The notes: generated by a model from the letters alone, not told the origin. DNA of 64,000 nucleotides from Ariolimax columbianus (GCA_036924085.1 JAVGWX010000018.1:24439848-24503847); one strand, 5' to 3'; shown: positions 21,203 to 33,780, numbered from the stretch's first letter. Numbers and translations: made by a program.

Positions 21203-22588
21203 ATGAATGACGAAACCTCGTCAAACAAACAAATTACCAACAAGCAGGGCGAAAACTTGCTCACTGGAAAAAAAGCCGCAAACGCCTTTGTTGAAAACTA
21301 TGCCAAAGCGAACCACATAGATGTCCCTGCAGATAGGCATACGGACATTAACGAAGAGCAAAAGGGACACGACAACATCAATATGGCACCAGAAGAGCAT
21401 ATGATGGCAAAACTAACAATGAACGAAATGGAAGAGGCCATGAGAACATTAAAGAAAAGGAAATCTCCCGGAAAAGACGGGATAACAAACGAAATGCTGA
21501 TGGGGCTGGGCCAAACAGCAAAAAGAAAACTGCTATCAGTCCTGAACCAAAGCTGGAAAAGGGGTATTGTACCCCAGGTATGGAAAGACGCAGTACTTGT
21601 ACCAGTACCAAAGAAAGGAAAAGACAAAACAGATCCAAATGGATACATGCCGATCAGCCTACTGAGCTGTGTCGGCAAACTGATGGAACGTATGATAAAC
21701 ACCAGACTGATGTGGCATCTGGAAGAAAAACGGATACTAATTCCACAGCAAGCATGCTTTAGACAGCACAGATCCACTGAGGATCATGTCATCCTCATAG
21801 CCCAGGAAATAGAAGATGCCTACTAGTAACAGAAACACACAGTAGCGGTTTGGGTGAACCTGGAAAAGGCATTTGACAAAGTCTGAAAAGATGGACTTAG
21901 AGTCCAGCTAAGAAGAAGTGATGTTTGTGGGAAATTGTACAAGTAGATCAACCACTACCTCAAAAACAGAACGGCCAGAGTCCAAGTACAAGGACAGATG
22001 AGCAAAAAGGTTACACTCGAGCAGGGAGTACCGCAAGGCGGAGTACTGTCACCCACACTCTTCCTGGTGTATATAAATGACATTATAGAGAATATACCAA
22101 GAAGGGTTCATAGCTCAATGTTTGCAGACGATCTGGCTATGTGGACCTCTGAAAAGAATCTCACCGTAGCAAGAAATCGGATGCAGCAGGCCCTAACATC
22201 GCTGGAAGAGTGGGCGAACTCATGGCTGGTCAAAATAAACGAGAAAAAAACCACATGCACAATATTCTCGCTATCAATCAAACCCCAAAACACCAAATTA
22301 AGTCTAAACGGAAAATACCTTCAGCCAAATGACAACCCAAACTATCTGGGAGTCACATTTGATCGGCGCATGACATGGAAAAGTCAGATCGAGAGAAACC
22401 GAATGAGAGCCAGAGAAAGAATGGCAATCATGAGGAAACGTGCTGGCACAAGCTGGGGAGCAGACAAAAGCATACTAAAGAAACTGTACACTGGAAGAGT
22501 GAGACCAGTTCTCGAGTATGGCATTGCGGCATGGACAACAGCAGCAAAGGCGAAATGGGTACAGGTAAGAGTAATGAAAGCCACATAG
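21203..22588 (+). pseudogene. Reverse transcriptase of family A LINE copy 2
   Basis: Two open stretches (21,203-21,826 and 21,998-22,588) are separated by stops. Blocks: KRKSPGKDGITNEML, SLLSCVGKLMERMINTRL, QQACFRQHRSTEDH, VWVNLEKAFDKV (catalytic Asp of VDLEKAFD changed to Asn), GVPQGGVLSPTLF, SMFADDLAMW (FADD intact), NYLGVTFDRRMTW and YTGRVRPVLEYGIAAWTTA. The last frame runs out of LINE sense at an internal deletion near 22,556. Confidence 0.88.
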
Positions 22589-23190
22589 TCCTGCTTACAG
22601 ACGCTCTGGCCGTAGTCACAGCACTTAAAAGCCAGAAAAATACTGAACTTAATGATTTAAGAGCAGTACTCTGTCAACTATGCCAGCAGGCCGCACCAAA
22701 AAGGGTAGTGGTGCAGTGGGTTCCATCTCACTGCTACATCCAAGGCAACGAGGAGGCAGACAGACTGGCAAAAGAAGGTGCAAAACTACCCCAACCAGAT
22801 ACTAACATGACATACGAAGAGTCAAAACGGCTTATTAGAGCTAGATACATGACCAAATGGGAAACCGAACATACTGGCTACACCAAAAACGATGCCTATT
22901 ACTAGTTGAACAGAAGAGAACAGGTCGTGGTTTTTAGACTTCGCACTGGCCACATCAGACTGAGGTACCACCTATTCAACAAATTGAAGATAGGTGGCAC
23001 CGACGAATGCTCGTGTGGTACCGGGAAAATGACCGCTGAGCATTTGCTGCAAAACTGCCCGACATACGAGGATCAGAGAGAGCAGATGTGGCCATCACCA
23101 GTGGCAACACTAGACAAGCTATATTTCAGTGTCGACAGCCTCAGGATGACGGCTGCTTTTTTCTAAAAAATAATGGTTACTGTCTGACTG
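22566..23190 (+). pseudogene. RNase H, C-terminal half, of family A LINE copy 2
   Basis: Starts abruptly at ESHIVLLTDALAVVTALKSQ (third acidic motif) and continues with VVVQWVPSHCYIQGNEEAD, NRREQVVVFRLRTGH, and CSCGTGKMTAEHLLQNCP. The first two acidic motifs are missing, so it could not work. A stop near 22,905 splits it. Confidence 0.88.
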
Positions 23191-23210
23191 CGTACGAAGA
23201 AGAAGAAGAA

Positions 23211-24285
23211 GGATCCCATCGCTGTGTATTCTTCTGCCCAGGGCCAAGTTGCCAATGGCTTTTTTGACATCTTCTAAAAATGGCTCGACGTCTAGCTCCT
23301 CCATTCTATGATAACCTTGAAAAGCATCAAATGCTGTTACAGATACAGTACTTCCGAAGGAGTAGATATCACAGAGTGCGCAACCTATCGCTTTATCTCC
23401 CTTCCTTGTACAGTTATTTTTTCGTCAAAGATGGATTTAAGGGTGCTTTTGCAAGTGCAAAGAAAAATAGTTTAATTCCACAAAAATTGTTTTTTTCTTT
23501 AGTTTTTGCCGGAGCCTGGATGTTTTCACTGAGCTGGAGCAAGTACTCATTTGCTCAGATGCGAGATACCTGTTAAAGTTGGCACCTGGTGGACTAAACA
23601 TTTGCAGAGTTGCGCCGTTTGCAAGGCGCTTGTATTAATTCAAGATCAGTGCGCTTTGTCTCGTGACGGGTGTCATATTTATTTTTGCTTCGAACCAGTG
23701 ATTTGATTTAGCAGTCTCTCTACCTGGAGTAACAAATTCAGTACCAAGGATGTTTTTTTCCAAAGTTTGCATGTTTATGTTGTTGAATTTTGAGAGTTTC
23801 CTCGAAGGTGCCGTTAAAGTAATTGATTAGTGCAGGATCTACATTTTACTCGTGTCTATGTGTGGTTTACCTTTGTGTCTAATGTGATGGAACTTTCTTG
23901 ATTGCCATTAAATTTGACATCGAACCAGTTCATGGTCTGTGTCACAGTTTGTTCTTTGATATTAACATGTGAGGATCAGATTTGAGAAGAGACCTCAAAC
24001 AATTCAGATCAAGCTGATGCCTGGGCGTGGATCGTGGTTGCATCCATAATACCTTTTGTTGGTGTTGGTCTGAAAATAGGACTTGGTCACACAAAGTCCA
24101 CGGTAGACACAGAGCTTTAAAAGCCGTTGCTCATTTTCATAAATTTTGCCTGCTCCAAAGTTACCAAAACAAGACGAAGTACGAATCGTGATAAGCGCCC
24201 AGTCTAGCAGTGACGTAGAGGAGTAGAACAAGATGTTCCTGACCTGGTATGCTTCTAATGACTGATATCTTGATCTTAATGACAC
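23211..24285 (-). mobile_element. Family E LINE, endonuclease and RT start (upstream half of the split element)
   Basis: Minus strand, broken into several frames: ARLGAYHDSY (the GDFNAR-type block), NEQRLLKLCVYRGLCVTKSY, CDTDHELVRCQI (the SDH endonuclease block), then ANEYLLQLSENIQ in the linker, and VEELDVEPFLEDVKKAIGNL, with SDGI at the very edge next to 23,211. The next expected RT block is found at 18,226 downwards, across the inserted composite. About 30 codons are missing at the joint. Confidence 0.75.
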
Positions 24286-24289
24286 GTTC

Positions 24290-26500
24290 CTCAGCGTAGC
24301 TGCGGGTCCCAACTTCGTCTCCAGCTGACCCTGTCTTGGGCCACGGAAGTCCAATGTGTGGTAAGTGCTCCTCTATATGCATCTCGGATGTAGCAGCGTA
24401 AAGCAAGGGACTCTGAGCAACGCATTGGAAGTCTTCCCCGTGGTCGCTTCTTACCGCTGGGGTACCAGACTGCTGACGTTGTGCTCCATTGACAGTCATT
24501 TCGTCGCAATATGTGACCTCCCTACCTACGTTTTGTCTTTTTTGCATGGATCATCGCATCCTTCACCAGGAACAATCTCCTTATGTCAGAATTGTGGAGA
24601 CCTTACATACGTTGGTTCCGGGGCGTGATTCCGACGTGTGTCCCCGTCTCGGCACCGTAACACATCGCAGGGAGTACAGTGGAGTTGAAGAGAGAGGTTT
24701 GTAGGTCTTGGTCATGACAGCCGCCTAGGACCATGTAAATAGACGAGAAGGCTACCGAACCCGTGAGACGACGTCTTGTCAGTTCAGGTTCCAAGTTATT
24801 CTCCATATTGAAAAGACTTCCAACATAAATGTCCTCGTTGACATCCTCTAATCGTACCTCGCCAAGGAAAACTGGATCACAAGTGGCAATGCGATTGCGC
24901 AACACTTTGGTCTTCGACATATTCATCTCTAGACTTGCTTTCATGTCCTCTCCATCGAGTAGCTGCATCATTTGGTTGGCTTCTGCTGCGGGCTCTGTAA
25001 TGAGCACTATGTCATCGGCAAATCGAAGATGATTGAAGCGTCTACTGCAAATAAGGATACCAAAGGTGTCCCAGTTACATCGACTAATGACTGATTCCAA
25101 ACATGCAAAGAAGAGGTTCGGTGAGATAGGATCGCCCTGGTGTACCATTTTTGAATTGGTACCACAATTGGACGTTGGAAGGGACGAAATGTGGCAGTGC
25201 AGTTCGTAGAACTGTTGGCCAAAACTCTAGTGTAACGAGGATCTACACCTTGTTCCAACAGTGAACGCCAGACAAAGTGTTGTTCTACCGAGTCGAAAGC
25301 CTTTTTATAGTCGATGAAGGTGAAAATCAAAGACGTTTGGAACTCTCAGGCTGCCTCAATAAGGCGGAAATGTTGAAATGTGGTCCATGGTGCTGTACGA
25401 ACGCCGAAAGCTTGTCTGTTCCACTGATTGCGATTCTTCGAGAGTGGTGCGGACTCTAGCAAAGATGCATTTTGTAAACAGCTTGTAAGGGACCGAAAGG
25501 AGAGTAATTAGGCGATAGTTTACTAGATCCTCTTTGTCTCCTTTCTTGTGCAAGAGTGTTGTCCTCGAGTTGTGCCAGGCAGCAGGTGTTCCTCCCGAAT
25601 GAAGATAGCGTGTCAAATGTTGCGCTAGTTCTTGGTAAAGGGGTAGACCGCAGTCCGGATGACCTTCGCAGTGATGCCATCTTCACCTGGGGATTTTCAA
25701 TGTAGCATTGACTCGACAGCACGGCGAATTTCTAAGGGTAAGAAGTCTGGAAGAGGGAGTAAAGTGGAAAGGGAGGGCAATTGAAGGGGTTTCTGATGAT
25801 CTGAACAGTTTTGTATAGTATGCTTTCATTATTAACTCCATGCCCAGCAGTGATGTTCTGCGAGATCCATTGGAAGCTTTCAGACAAGGAATGATTTGGC
25901 GGTGTTCAGGAAGGCTACGAGTAGCTAAATTAATGCTGCGCCGATATTCAGCAGCTTTGAGTAGACATTCACGGGCAAAGTTTCCATGATATTCTTTGAG
26001 CTTTTGCTTAAGGCTTGTGTGGTTGTTTTGAGAACGAGCCATCTTACGCCGCTCCTCTACCAAAGCTCGAGTGGCAGGTGAAATACGATACGTGGTATGA
26101 GTCGATGCTGAAAGAATGGCTATCTTTGAAATCGATATGATTGTTGCAATCAGATTTGCATAGTCAGCATCGATGTCGGTGTCGATAGAAGCTCCTAGTT
26201 GCATGCTAGCTGCGAGGGTGGTAGCAATCGAGAGGTCGATGAGCGTCTCTGGACCACGATATGATCGCTGCTGATGAAACTACGATTGGACAAGACATGG
26301 TCAACTTTATTATCACACTCTCAACTCTATCAAATGATGACTGTACCGAAACCTCGCTTAGTGTCATTGATGGAAATGTGGGGAGTACAGGAGTTGGCCA
26401 CCACACCTGATAAAAAGCTGAGGTCTTGTAAAGGGCCAGTACAAGTCTCTGACACAGCATCATTGACAGCAATGAGTGCTATTGGATTACCTTTGCCTCA
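24290..26500 (-). mobile_element. RTE-like LINE, degraded near full RT copy
   Basis: Minus strand: PATRALVEERRKMARS in the linker, SRTTLLHKKGDKEDLVNYR, FTFIDYKKAFDSVEQ (catalytic Asp), VHQGDPISPNLFFACLES, LRFADDIVLITEPAAEANQM, LEMNMSKTKVL, STVLPAMCYGAETG, GKKRPRGRLPMRCSES, ending with RVSWRRSWDPQLR. Several frameshifts are present. The wording resembles RTE-type elements I know from nematodes and other invertebrates; this is by eye only. The endonuclease is mostly lost (traces near 26,206-26,472). Confidence 0.85.
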
Positions 26501-26586
26501 TCTCTCCACAATCATTTACCTTGCATCTTTTTTAACACCTTCATCCATTAGCAGTCATAAAACAATGTACATCTCTCTTTCTGTTC

Positions 26587-26587
<1 letters not shown>

Positions 26588-26628
<41 letters not shown>

Positions 26629-26632
26629 CCTT
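26588..26632. repeat. (TC)n microsatellite
   Basis: CTCTCTCT run with one interruption, within an otherwise unremarkable stretch. Confidence 0.9.
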
Positions 26633-28019
26633 CTTTGGTTTCTTGTTTCTCTGTACTATCAATAAACAAATTTGACTACCAACTAATGTGTGACAAAAAT
26701 GAACTGTTGTGATCATATAAGAAATTCCAATGTTCGCTACCCACTGCTAGGCGCAACACAAAATACACAAGGAAGTAAAGCTCACGAACAAAAACTAGCC
26801 TTGAAAATCTGTCAACCGTAACGGCTATCCCAACAACAAACTATTGGTTATGTCAAGTAAAGAATGTAAAAATACATTGCCAACTCGCTGTTCATACTCA
26901 TGGATGTATCAAATAATACAAACACTACAGTCGGGGATGAAGTGGTAGAAACTTTACTATAAGAGAGAGATCTCAGCTTTTATGAAATGAGGTTAGCCCT
27001 TGCTCGCTGTCTTGACTTAATTACATATTAAAGATAGGAAAATTTAGTTCCATATCAGTAATTACTGTCAAATATGAGGTACTAGAGACTTCATTGTTCG
27101 GATGCACACACGAATCCATACACTGACCAATACGTCCTGATACCACCTTAAAGACTACTGTCTGGGGTGGGAAAGGGCGAGCTTTTGTCAATAGAATCCA
27201 GAAAGGCAAACCTTAATTCGAACCAAAAACGTCAGCTTTTGTTAGAACCACTTTTTGTCCCTATGTCAAATTTTTTCTAACAGTAAATCAGGTTCTTAGT
27301 TACAGCTGGGTTAGCTGGAACATGTTGCAACCGGAGAGTAAACCGTGTACCTCAGCGAGAGAAGCACCCACTCTAACAACGTTATATCCAACGTTCTTTA
27401 CTGTGGTCTTATAATGCTTTCCTTACAATGTGTCCATGGAATTCCCACTTGTTCTTCTGCATTTCTCATGAAATAATTGTTCCTTTGTGACAGAATGTTC
27501 AAAGATCTGCAAGTCGATAATGTTAGGACTGACCTTATTCTGACACTAACAAGGGTATTTGATTAATATTACAACATAGCATATATTACAACATACCGAG
27601 TGGTCTGCCGGGGTCTTTGTATATGATACGGACACGAATAGGGCCACTGCCTCACTGAAAGCATGTCGTAAGAAGCGACTAGCTGTGTGACATGGCGTAA
27701 CACCGGCCATGGTTAGATGGTTTGTTTAGAGCACCATAGATAGCGCATAACAGGCTGCGGCGCTACTTTGCTCTAGTCGATGTACACGCACATCGCTTAA
27801 CCACCCTCCGTAAGCGCTTGTCCCAAAGCAGCACAGCTGTTTGCGCCTAGCCTGCTAAGAAGGAAACCCTTCTGCCGGCTCATACCGGAGCTGGGATCTG
27901 TACGGGGGCATCTGCTCCTGTAGAAGAATGTCGACGAAGAACTTTGCAAGGGATGTAATCCATAAAATGTAAAAAATAAGTCATATTTAGAGTTATCCCA
28001 TCATAAAAAATTCGCGTGA
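26633..28019. other. No recognised gene
   Basis: Mixed AT-rich sequence. 27,100-27,155 shares CCAATACGTCCTGATA with 15,975-16,030. 27,590-27,960 is more GC-rich and could be a diverged repeat, but I recognise no motif. Confidence 0.4.
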
Positions 28020-28440
28020 GAGATTCTGGCTTGGGCGTCTCCCCTCTTTATCCAGGTACAACCTAGAACGAGTGAGCTATGGCCCTACACCAGAACCACA
28101 TGGACGTATACATTGGCATCTGTACACTGAAGGCGATAGGTGTTAATTATCCACCCGACCAAATTTCTCACGCTTGTTGTCGTCCTCGTGCACGACATAT
28201 GGGGAGGAACAGCTCGCGACCCCGGGCGCTCGTCGGCGACGATTGTGACAGCAAAGCCGTGCTTATCACAAGAGCTGAACCTTGAACCGCGACCGGCGTC
28301 GAAGTCATGGAGCGAACTAGACAAGTAACTGGCAGAAGACAACACTGGCTGCTCCTGTAGCTGTTAATTGTAATGTTACAGTTAACATATATGCTGATGC
28401 CTGTTTGAACTAGCTCTGTTGTGGTAACAACGTCTTGCAT
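28020..28440. other. GC-richer block with overlapping ORFs on both strands, unassigned
   Basis: Frames of 60-90 codons overlap on both strands (28,079-28,440). None carries a domain I recognise and no splice sites stand out. Base composition differs from the AT-rich flanks, which suggests an inserted repeat. Confidence 0.35.
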
Positions 28441-29264
28441 ATTGTTTTTAAAATGTATCTAATAATATACATAAAATGCTACTAAATGTTATAAATTACC
28501 CAAGAGTAGAGTTTGGCTAGAATGCTGCATTAAACACACACAAACTATTAGAATGGTTTGCTTATTTGCGTGTAATTATTAAATGATGTATATTATTGTG
28601 ATGCATTTATTACATCCCTTTCTTTTGAATACATAACCATTGTGAGGAAGTAAACATTGTCCATGTAAATACAGTTCACTACTAGGCCGTGAAACTATTA
28701 TCTAGCTAATCGAAGATTCTGTGCTGAGAGTTGGGTATGGTTAAGCGTGCTTATATTTCGTGTGTGCTACTTCATAAATGGTTCAGCGTTGGATATAATG
28801 AGTATATGTAAGCAAAGGTATGTAAACTTTCTTGTTATAAATTTCTCGAAGATTGTTAATGTCACTGTGCATATCCAAAATTTAAACTGTACTTTTTCAA
28901 AAACAAAGCACCCATTACTATCATTATAATAACACCAGTGATATAGAATCGTGCATGTTCACAGCTGGCTGAATAAATGTAAATGTAATATTCATAATAT
29001 GTCATTTGAGATACGTAAAAATCACACTGAATCTTATTCCAGTGTGTGAATTTTCATTGTTAATTTTTTAGTTCACAACATGCATAAGTTGGCAAATTCA
29101 AGAATGTAAACAAACAGCTGCTGAAGTACACATTCATGCTGTCCTGTGTATTGATTAAATTGCATGTTGCACACATTTGGTATATCCGAATAATGGCACT
29201 ATTAACAGACACAAAAGGCAAAGGCCTGGTAGTAATACATGCCTTATTATATCAGACATATATT
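28441..29264. other. AT-rich, no recognised features
   Basis: No transposon blocks, tandem repeats or convincing ORFs were seen. Confidence 0.4.
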
Positions 29265-29560
29265 TGCACATATGGTCGGCACTACGTCTTGTGCTCAATA
29301 CATTTCGAGGCAGAAAATAAATTGGTTTGGTCATCTCATGAGAATGCACCCTCATCATCTTCCACTTGTGACTTACAGTGCTGGTAGATCTGGCTACAGG
29401 GTAAGGGGATGGCCGCGAGGTACGGGGATAGATAACATTACAATGATTTTGCAATGACAAGGGCTCACATTGACTGGCGCAACGCACTTAGCGCAGGATA
29501 AATGACTTAAGCGCCTCACACCGCTAAACGGCACAAGTGGAAAGAAAACTAACTAATTTG
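29265..29560 (+). mobile_element. Family D LINE, 3' end with (AACT)n tail
   Basis: Plus strand: HMVGTTSCAQYISRQKINWF, GHLMRMHPHHLPLVTYSAG, RSGYRVRGWPR, then noncoding sequence ending GGAAAGAAAACTAACTAA. The same C-terminus appears at 33,845-34,456 and 61,418-62,005. Confidence 0.85.
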
Positions 29561-29820
29561 CACATTCACATATTTCTTTGTGTGTGTGTGTGTGTAAGCT
29601 CTATATTATAGACGAAGTTAAAAAACATTATAATACATTTTACATACTGTTCCTGGTAGTTTTTAAAAAAATGCATCTTTAGAATTGCTTGCAGAACCAC
29701 TTTGATTGGTTTTGTTGTTGATGGAACAATTTAGCTACTTCAAACTCCGTAGGAGGTTGGTTTATTTTTAAATGTTGGAATGTCCAAACCTAAGGCTTTG
29801 AGAGTCTTCAATGCTATTGA

Positions 29821-32247
29821 GGTTAACATGTTCACAGCAAGATAATATGCAGGTACTTAAAGACTGGTGTTGATGTGTTAACTTGTGGATAGTAAGATAC
29901 TATGTCGTAGATTAAAACTTGGTGTCAGTCTGCTAACATGTGGATAGTAATATACTATGTAGACTCTTAAAATGTAGTGCTGTGCTGTTGACGTGTGGTT
30001 AAAGTGATCATATGTAGAACATTAACGCTCAATTTTGGTCGACTAACATGTTTAAAGTCTTCTTTCTACTTTGCTTTCAGGATCCTTTGGTCATGTTATA
30101 TCTACAGAACAGTTGTCATGATGATGTGTGTAGTCTTCACCAGATCAGAGTTGCTGCACAGCAACTATTGCCTCAGCTCCGTACTCTCTGATTACGTCTG
30201 ACATCTCACTTTACTGCAAACGAAGTATTCCTGTTGAATATTTTCAGAATTATGTTCCCCTGTTCTACATGGGCACTCATCAGTGTATGAGATCTTGAGT
30301 CAGTATAGATTTTCTAGTATTTTTGAGTGTCCAGTTTTCAAGTGAAATAAGGTAATTTGTTGGTTTCTTTTGAGTTAGTGAATTCTCTCCATTGGTGTAT
30401 TTAATGATATCTGCTGATGTTTTGATGTCTCTATGTCAGTAGTAAGATAGTACGTAGCACAGTTAAGCTCGGTATCAGTCTGTTTACATGTGGATAGTAA
30501 GTTAAATGTGAGATTTACTTTGCAGGGCTGGTCTGCTAACATGTAGAAAGTAAAATAAAATGTAGGACATTAATGTCCAACTACTGTTTCTTAACATGAG
30601 GGTAGTAAAATATTTTATGTAAGACATTAAAGATTGGTGTCCATCTGTTAACATGTAGATCTTAAGATACTATATACCACACTAAATATGGGCATCAATC
30701 TATTAAAACATGGATAGTAAGAGATTATATAGGACATTCAAGTTGACATACAGCTGTTAATATGTGGATAGCAAGATATTATTTAGCACAGCTAAGTTCG
30801 ATGTTGATCTGTTAAACTATGGATACTAAGATAAAATGTTGATTATTACTTCTCAGGGTAGGTCTACTAACATGTGAATCATGAAATACTACTCTACAGT
30901 ATATTAATGCTTGGGTTCCATCTGTTGACATGTAGATAGTTATCTACTATATAGGACATTAAATTTTGGCGTCGGTATGTTAACATGTAGATAGAAAGAT
31001 GCTATTTAAGACATTATAGCTTGGTGTTGGTCTACTAACATGGATATTTAGAAACTATGTAGGACGTGAAAGTTTGCTGTGCCAATAAGTGGATAGTACA
31101 ATCTAATCTAGGAAAATCAAGCTTTCTGTCAGTCTATTAATCTGTGGATAGTAAGATATTATGTAGGACAGTAAAGCTTGGTGCCGTACTGTTGACATGG
31201 GGACAGCAAATAGCGTGTAGGACATTAAATGTACTGTTGTCCTGTCAACATGCGGATAGTTAGACACTATTTTTTACACTAGAGCTTGTTGACAGTCTGT
31301 TAACATGTCGATTGAAAGATAATACGCATGACTAACACTCAGTGTTCTTCTGCTGGCAAGTGGATTCTAAGATAAAATGTAGGACATCAAAGCTCGGTAA
31401 AGGTCTACTGTGAGATCTTAGTGTGGGACATTAATTAACAGGGTTTCTGTTAACATGTGGATAGTAAGATACTATCTGAGACAGTAAAGCTCGTTGTCAG
31501 TGTACATCTTTTGTCATGCAAATATTAAGATAATATAAAGACCATTAAAGCACAGTGCCTTTCTCTTTACATGTAGAAAGTAAGATACTATTTTTTTCAG
31601 TAAGGATCAGTGTAGGTCTGTTAATATGTTGATAGAAAAAAACTATTCATTACATGAAAGCTCATTGTTGGTCTGTTAACATGGGGACAGTAGGAAACTG
31701 TTTAGGACATTCATTGTCGGTGTCTGTCTGTTAATATGTTGAAGGCAAGCTATTATATAAAACATAAAATACATGATATGCAGGACAGTAGAGCTCACAT
31801 TTAGTCTGCTAACATGTGAATAGGAAGATACTATATAGGACCTTAAAGCTGGGGGTTGACTTACATCTTTTGTCCCGCTGATACTGATACTATATAGGAC
31901 CTTGAAGCTCGAGGTTGGTTTACATCTTTTGTCATGCTGATACTGATACTATATAGGACCTTAAAGCTTGGTGTTGGCTTACATTTTTTGTCACGCTGAT
32001 ACTAAGATACTATATAGAACCTTAAAGTTTGGTGTTGGCTTACATCTTTTGTAATGATAATACTAAGATTCTATATAGAACCTTAAAGTTTGGTTTTGGC
32101 TTACATCTTTTGTCATGATGATACTAAGATACTATATAGAACCTTAAAGTTCGGTGTTGGCTTACATCTTTTGTCATGATGATACTAAGATACTATATTG
32201 TACCTTAAAGCTCGGAGTGAATCTGTTAACATGGTGACTGTAAGATA
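29821..32247. repeat. Diverged satellite array, about 50-70 bp units
   Basis: Successive units share the order CTGTTAACATGTGGATAGTA, AGATACTATGTAGGACATTA and AAGCTCGGTGT, with heavy divergence. A more regular sub-array with 61-bp units (GGCTTACATCTTTTGTCATG) lies at 31,840-32,220. A LINE fragment interrupts it at 30,055-30,440. It is the same sequence lineage as the 55-, 42- and 28-bp arrays in the arms. Confidence 0.85.
30055..30440 (-). mobile_element. RNase H-bearing LINE (family G-like), C-terminal fragment inside the satellite
   Basis: Minus strand frames: TDECPCRTGEHNSENIQQEY, then CSNSDLVKTTHIIMTTVL. This is the post-RNase H Cys/His region and terminus of an I/Nimb-like LINE. Strongly degraded. 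Confidence 0.62.
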
Positions 32248-32277
32248 CTATGGGGACACTAATGTTTATGATTTACC

Positions 32278-32660
32278 TTAACTTAACTTCATTGTACTAT
32301 TTTAGAAGGCTCTTCAGATTCTGTATACAACCAGTTTATTTCTATTTGTGAATGCATTAACTGACTCTACTTCTACTACATCCTGCGACAATGCATTCCA
32401 AGAATTCACCTCTCTCTCACTTAAAAACATATTTCCTAATATCTAATATGGACCTATCTTTAAACAATTTGTAGCTGTGGTCTCTTGTTCTTGTAGTCGG
32501 CCGTGCCCTCTTGTTCTTGTAGTCGGCCGTGCTCTCTTGTTCTTGTAGTCGGCCGTGCTCTCTTGTTCTTGTAGTCAGCCGTACTTTGAAGAACTTGGTA
32601 TAGTCTAATTTATCCTTTTCATTAATTAATTATAAAAGATCCCGTCACGCTATGCGGCAC
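32278..32660 (-). mobile_element. CR1-like LINE 3' end, with a 26-bp internal tandem repeat
   Basis: The plus strand shows TTAACTTAACTTCA (tail), AGAAGGCTCTTCAGA and TATACAACCAGTTTATT, the 3' end also seen at 5330-6060 and 11,576-12,300. Further in, TCTTGTTCTTGTAGTCGGCC repeats four times (32,483-32,590) within the former coding part. Mirror copy at 63,645-63,985. Confidence 0.82.
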
Positions 32661-32896
32661 ATAGGAAATATTGTATTAGGCCCATATTATTTTGTAACCA
32701 ACAGCATATAGTGGATGATGTGGTCAGCATCACGCCAGCCGCCTTTACGTCCCAGATTTTTCTGGTACCCAATTTCTGTGGCTGGGTCGACCATAGGGGC
32801 CGGTTTGTGATTAGAGAAAAAACAAAATGAATTTATACACTTGTATTAAGTTACCAGTCTGTTAACACGTGGTCGATAAGATACTGCGTAGGACAG
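32661..32896. other. Unique spacer, no gene seen
   Basis: Present in both arms (mirror about 63,375-63,645). It ends with one diverged satellite unit beside the SINE tail. Confidence 0.45.
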
Positions 32897-33157
32897 TTTG
32901 TTTGTTTGTTTTTTTTGGCGTTCAATTTATTTCTCTATACCCCAAGGTGGTGTGCGTTGCACTTTGGTTTTTATTTTGTGCCTGTTGGCCCAGTGCATCC
33001 GACTTTGGCATGCATTTTATCTTACGGTCTGCTTCCTCCTGCATTTTCTAAGGGTTTGCTTCACCAGGGTAACGGCCAGTGCTGTGATGGGGATCGAACC
33101 CAACACCTTCGGTGTGTGAGCCGTGTCACTTAACCACTAGCTCTCGCCGTCCCCACT
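32897..33157 (-). mobile_element. tRNA-derived SINE, copy 3
   Basis: On the minus strand: box A-like GAGCTAGTGG and box B GGTTCGATCCC, AAGCAAACCCTTAGAAAATG, AAATAAAAACCAAAGTGCAA, then an A-rich end (T run at 32,897-32,916). It lies in satellite sequence and is shared by both arms, so it predates their divergence. Confidence 0.88.
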
Positions 33158-33284
33158 TAGGATCGTAAAATTCTTCATCAGTCTAGATTTGTTTAAATGT
33201 GGATACAAAGAAACCGCAGAACAACAAAGATTGGTGTCAGTCTATGAATATGTGCATAGAAAGTTTGTAGGTGTGACCATTATA

Positions 33285-33780
33285 TCATCGTGCTGGTCTG
33301 TTAACATGGAGACAGATGACATTATATCTTTGGTGCAGGTCTGTTAAAATGGGGACATATGACATTATATCTTGGTACTGGTCTGTTAACATGGAGACAG
33401 GTGACATTATATCTGGTTTCTGGTCTGTTAACATGGGGACAGATGACATTATATCTTGGTGCTGGTCTGTTAACATGGGGACAGATGACGTTATATCTTG
33501 GTGCTGGTCTGTTAACATGAGGACAGATGACATTATATCTGGTTGCTGGTCTGTTATCATGGTGAAAGATGACATATCTTGGTGCTGGTCTGTTAACATG
33601 AGGACAGATGATACTATATCTCTGTGCTGGTCTGTTAACATGGGGACAGATGACATTATATCTTGGTGCTGGTCTGTTAACATGAGGACAGATGACATTC
33701 TATCTTGGTGCTGGTCTGTTAACATGGGAACGGATGACATTTTATCCCGGTGCTTGACTGTTAAAATAGGGGACAGTTAG
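33285..33780. repeat. 42-bp satellite sub-array, about 11-12 units
   Basis: Unit: TCTGTTAACATGGGGACAGA, TGACATTATATCTTGGTGCTGG. The 42-bp period (14 codons) leaves both strands open for about 150 codons; these are not genes. The mirror array at 62,090-62,990 is almost twice as long. Confidence 0.93.

Larger units (their letters stand above)
20210..23210 (+). mobile_element. Family A non-LTR retrotransposon, near full-length coding copy 2
   Basis: Order on the plus strand: APE-type endonuclease, linker, reverse transcriptase, truncated RNase H, C-terminal Cys/His segment, and a GAA tail at 23,196-23,210. It begins immediately after the 28S 3' end and ends against a family E LINE. There are internal deletions near 21,112-21,120 (linker) and 22,556-22,566 (RT end to mid RNase H, several hundred bases), and stops near 21,826, 21,886 and 21,946. 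The I superfamily (I/Nimb-like) assignment rests on the EN+RT+RNase H order and the short-repeat tail. Confidence 0.92.

Noticed and set aside
28079..28440. Overlapping ORFs as a host gene
   Set aside because: Both strands are equally open, with no recognised domain and no splice sites. Kept only as an unassigned GC-richer block.
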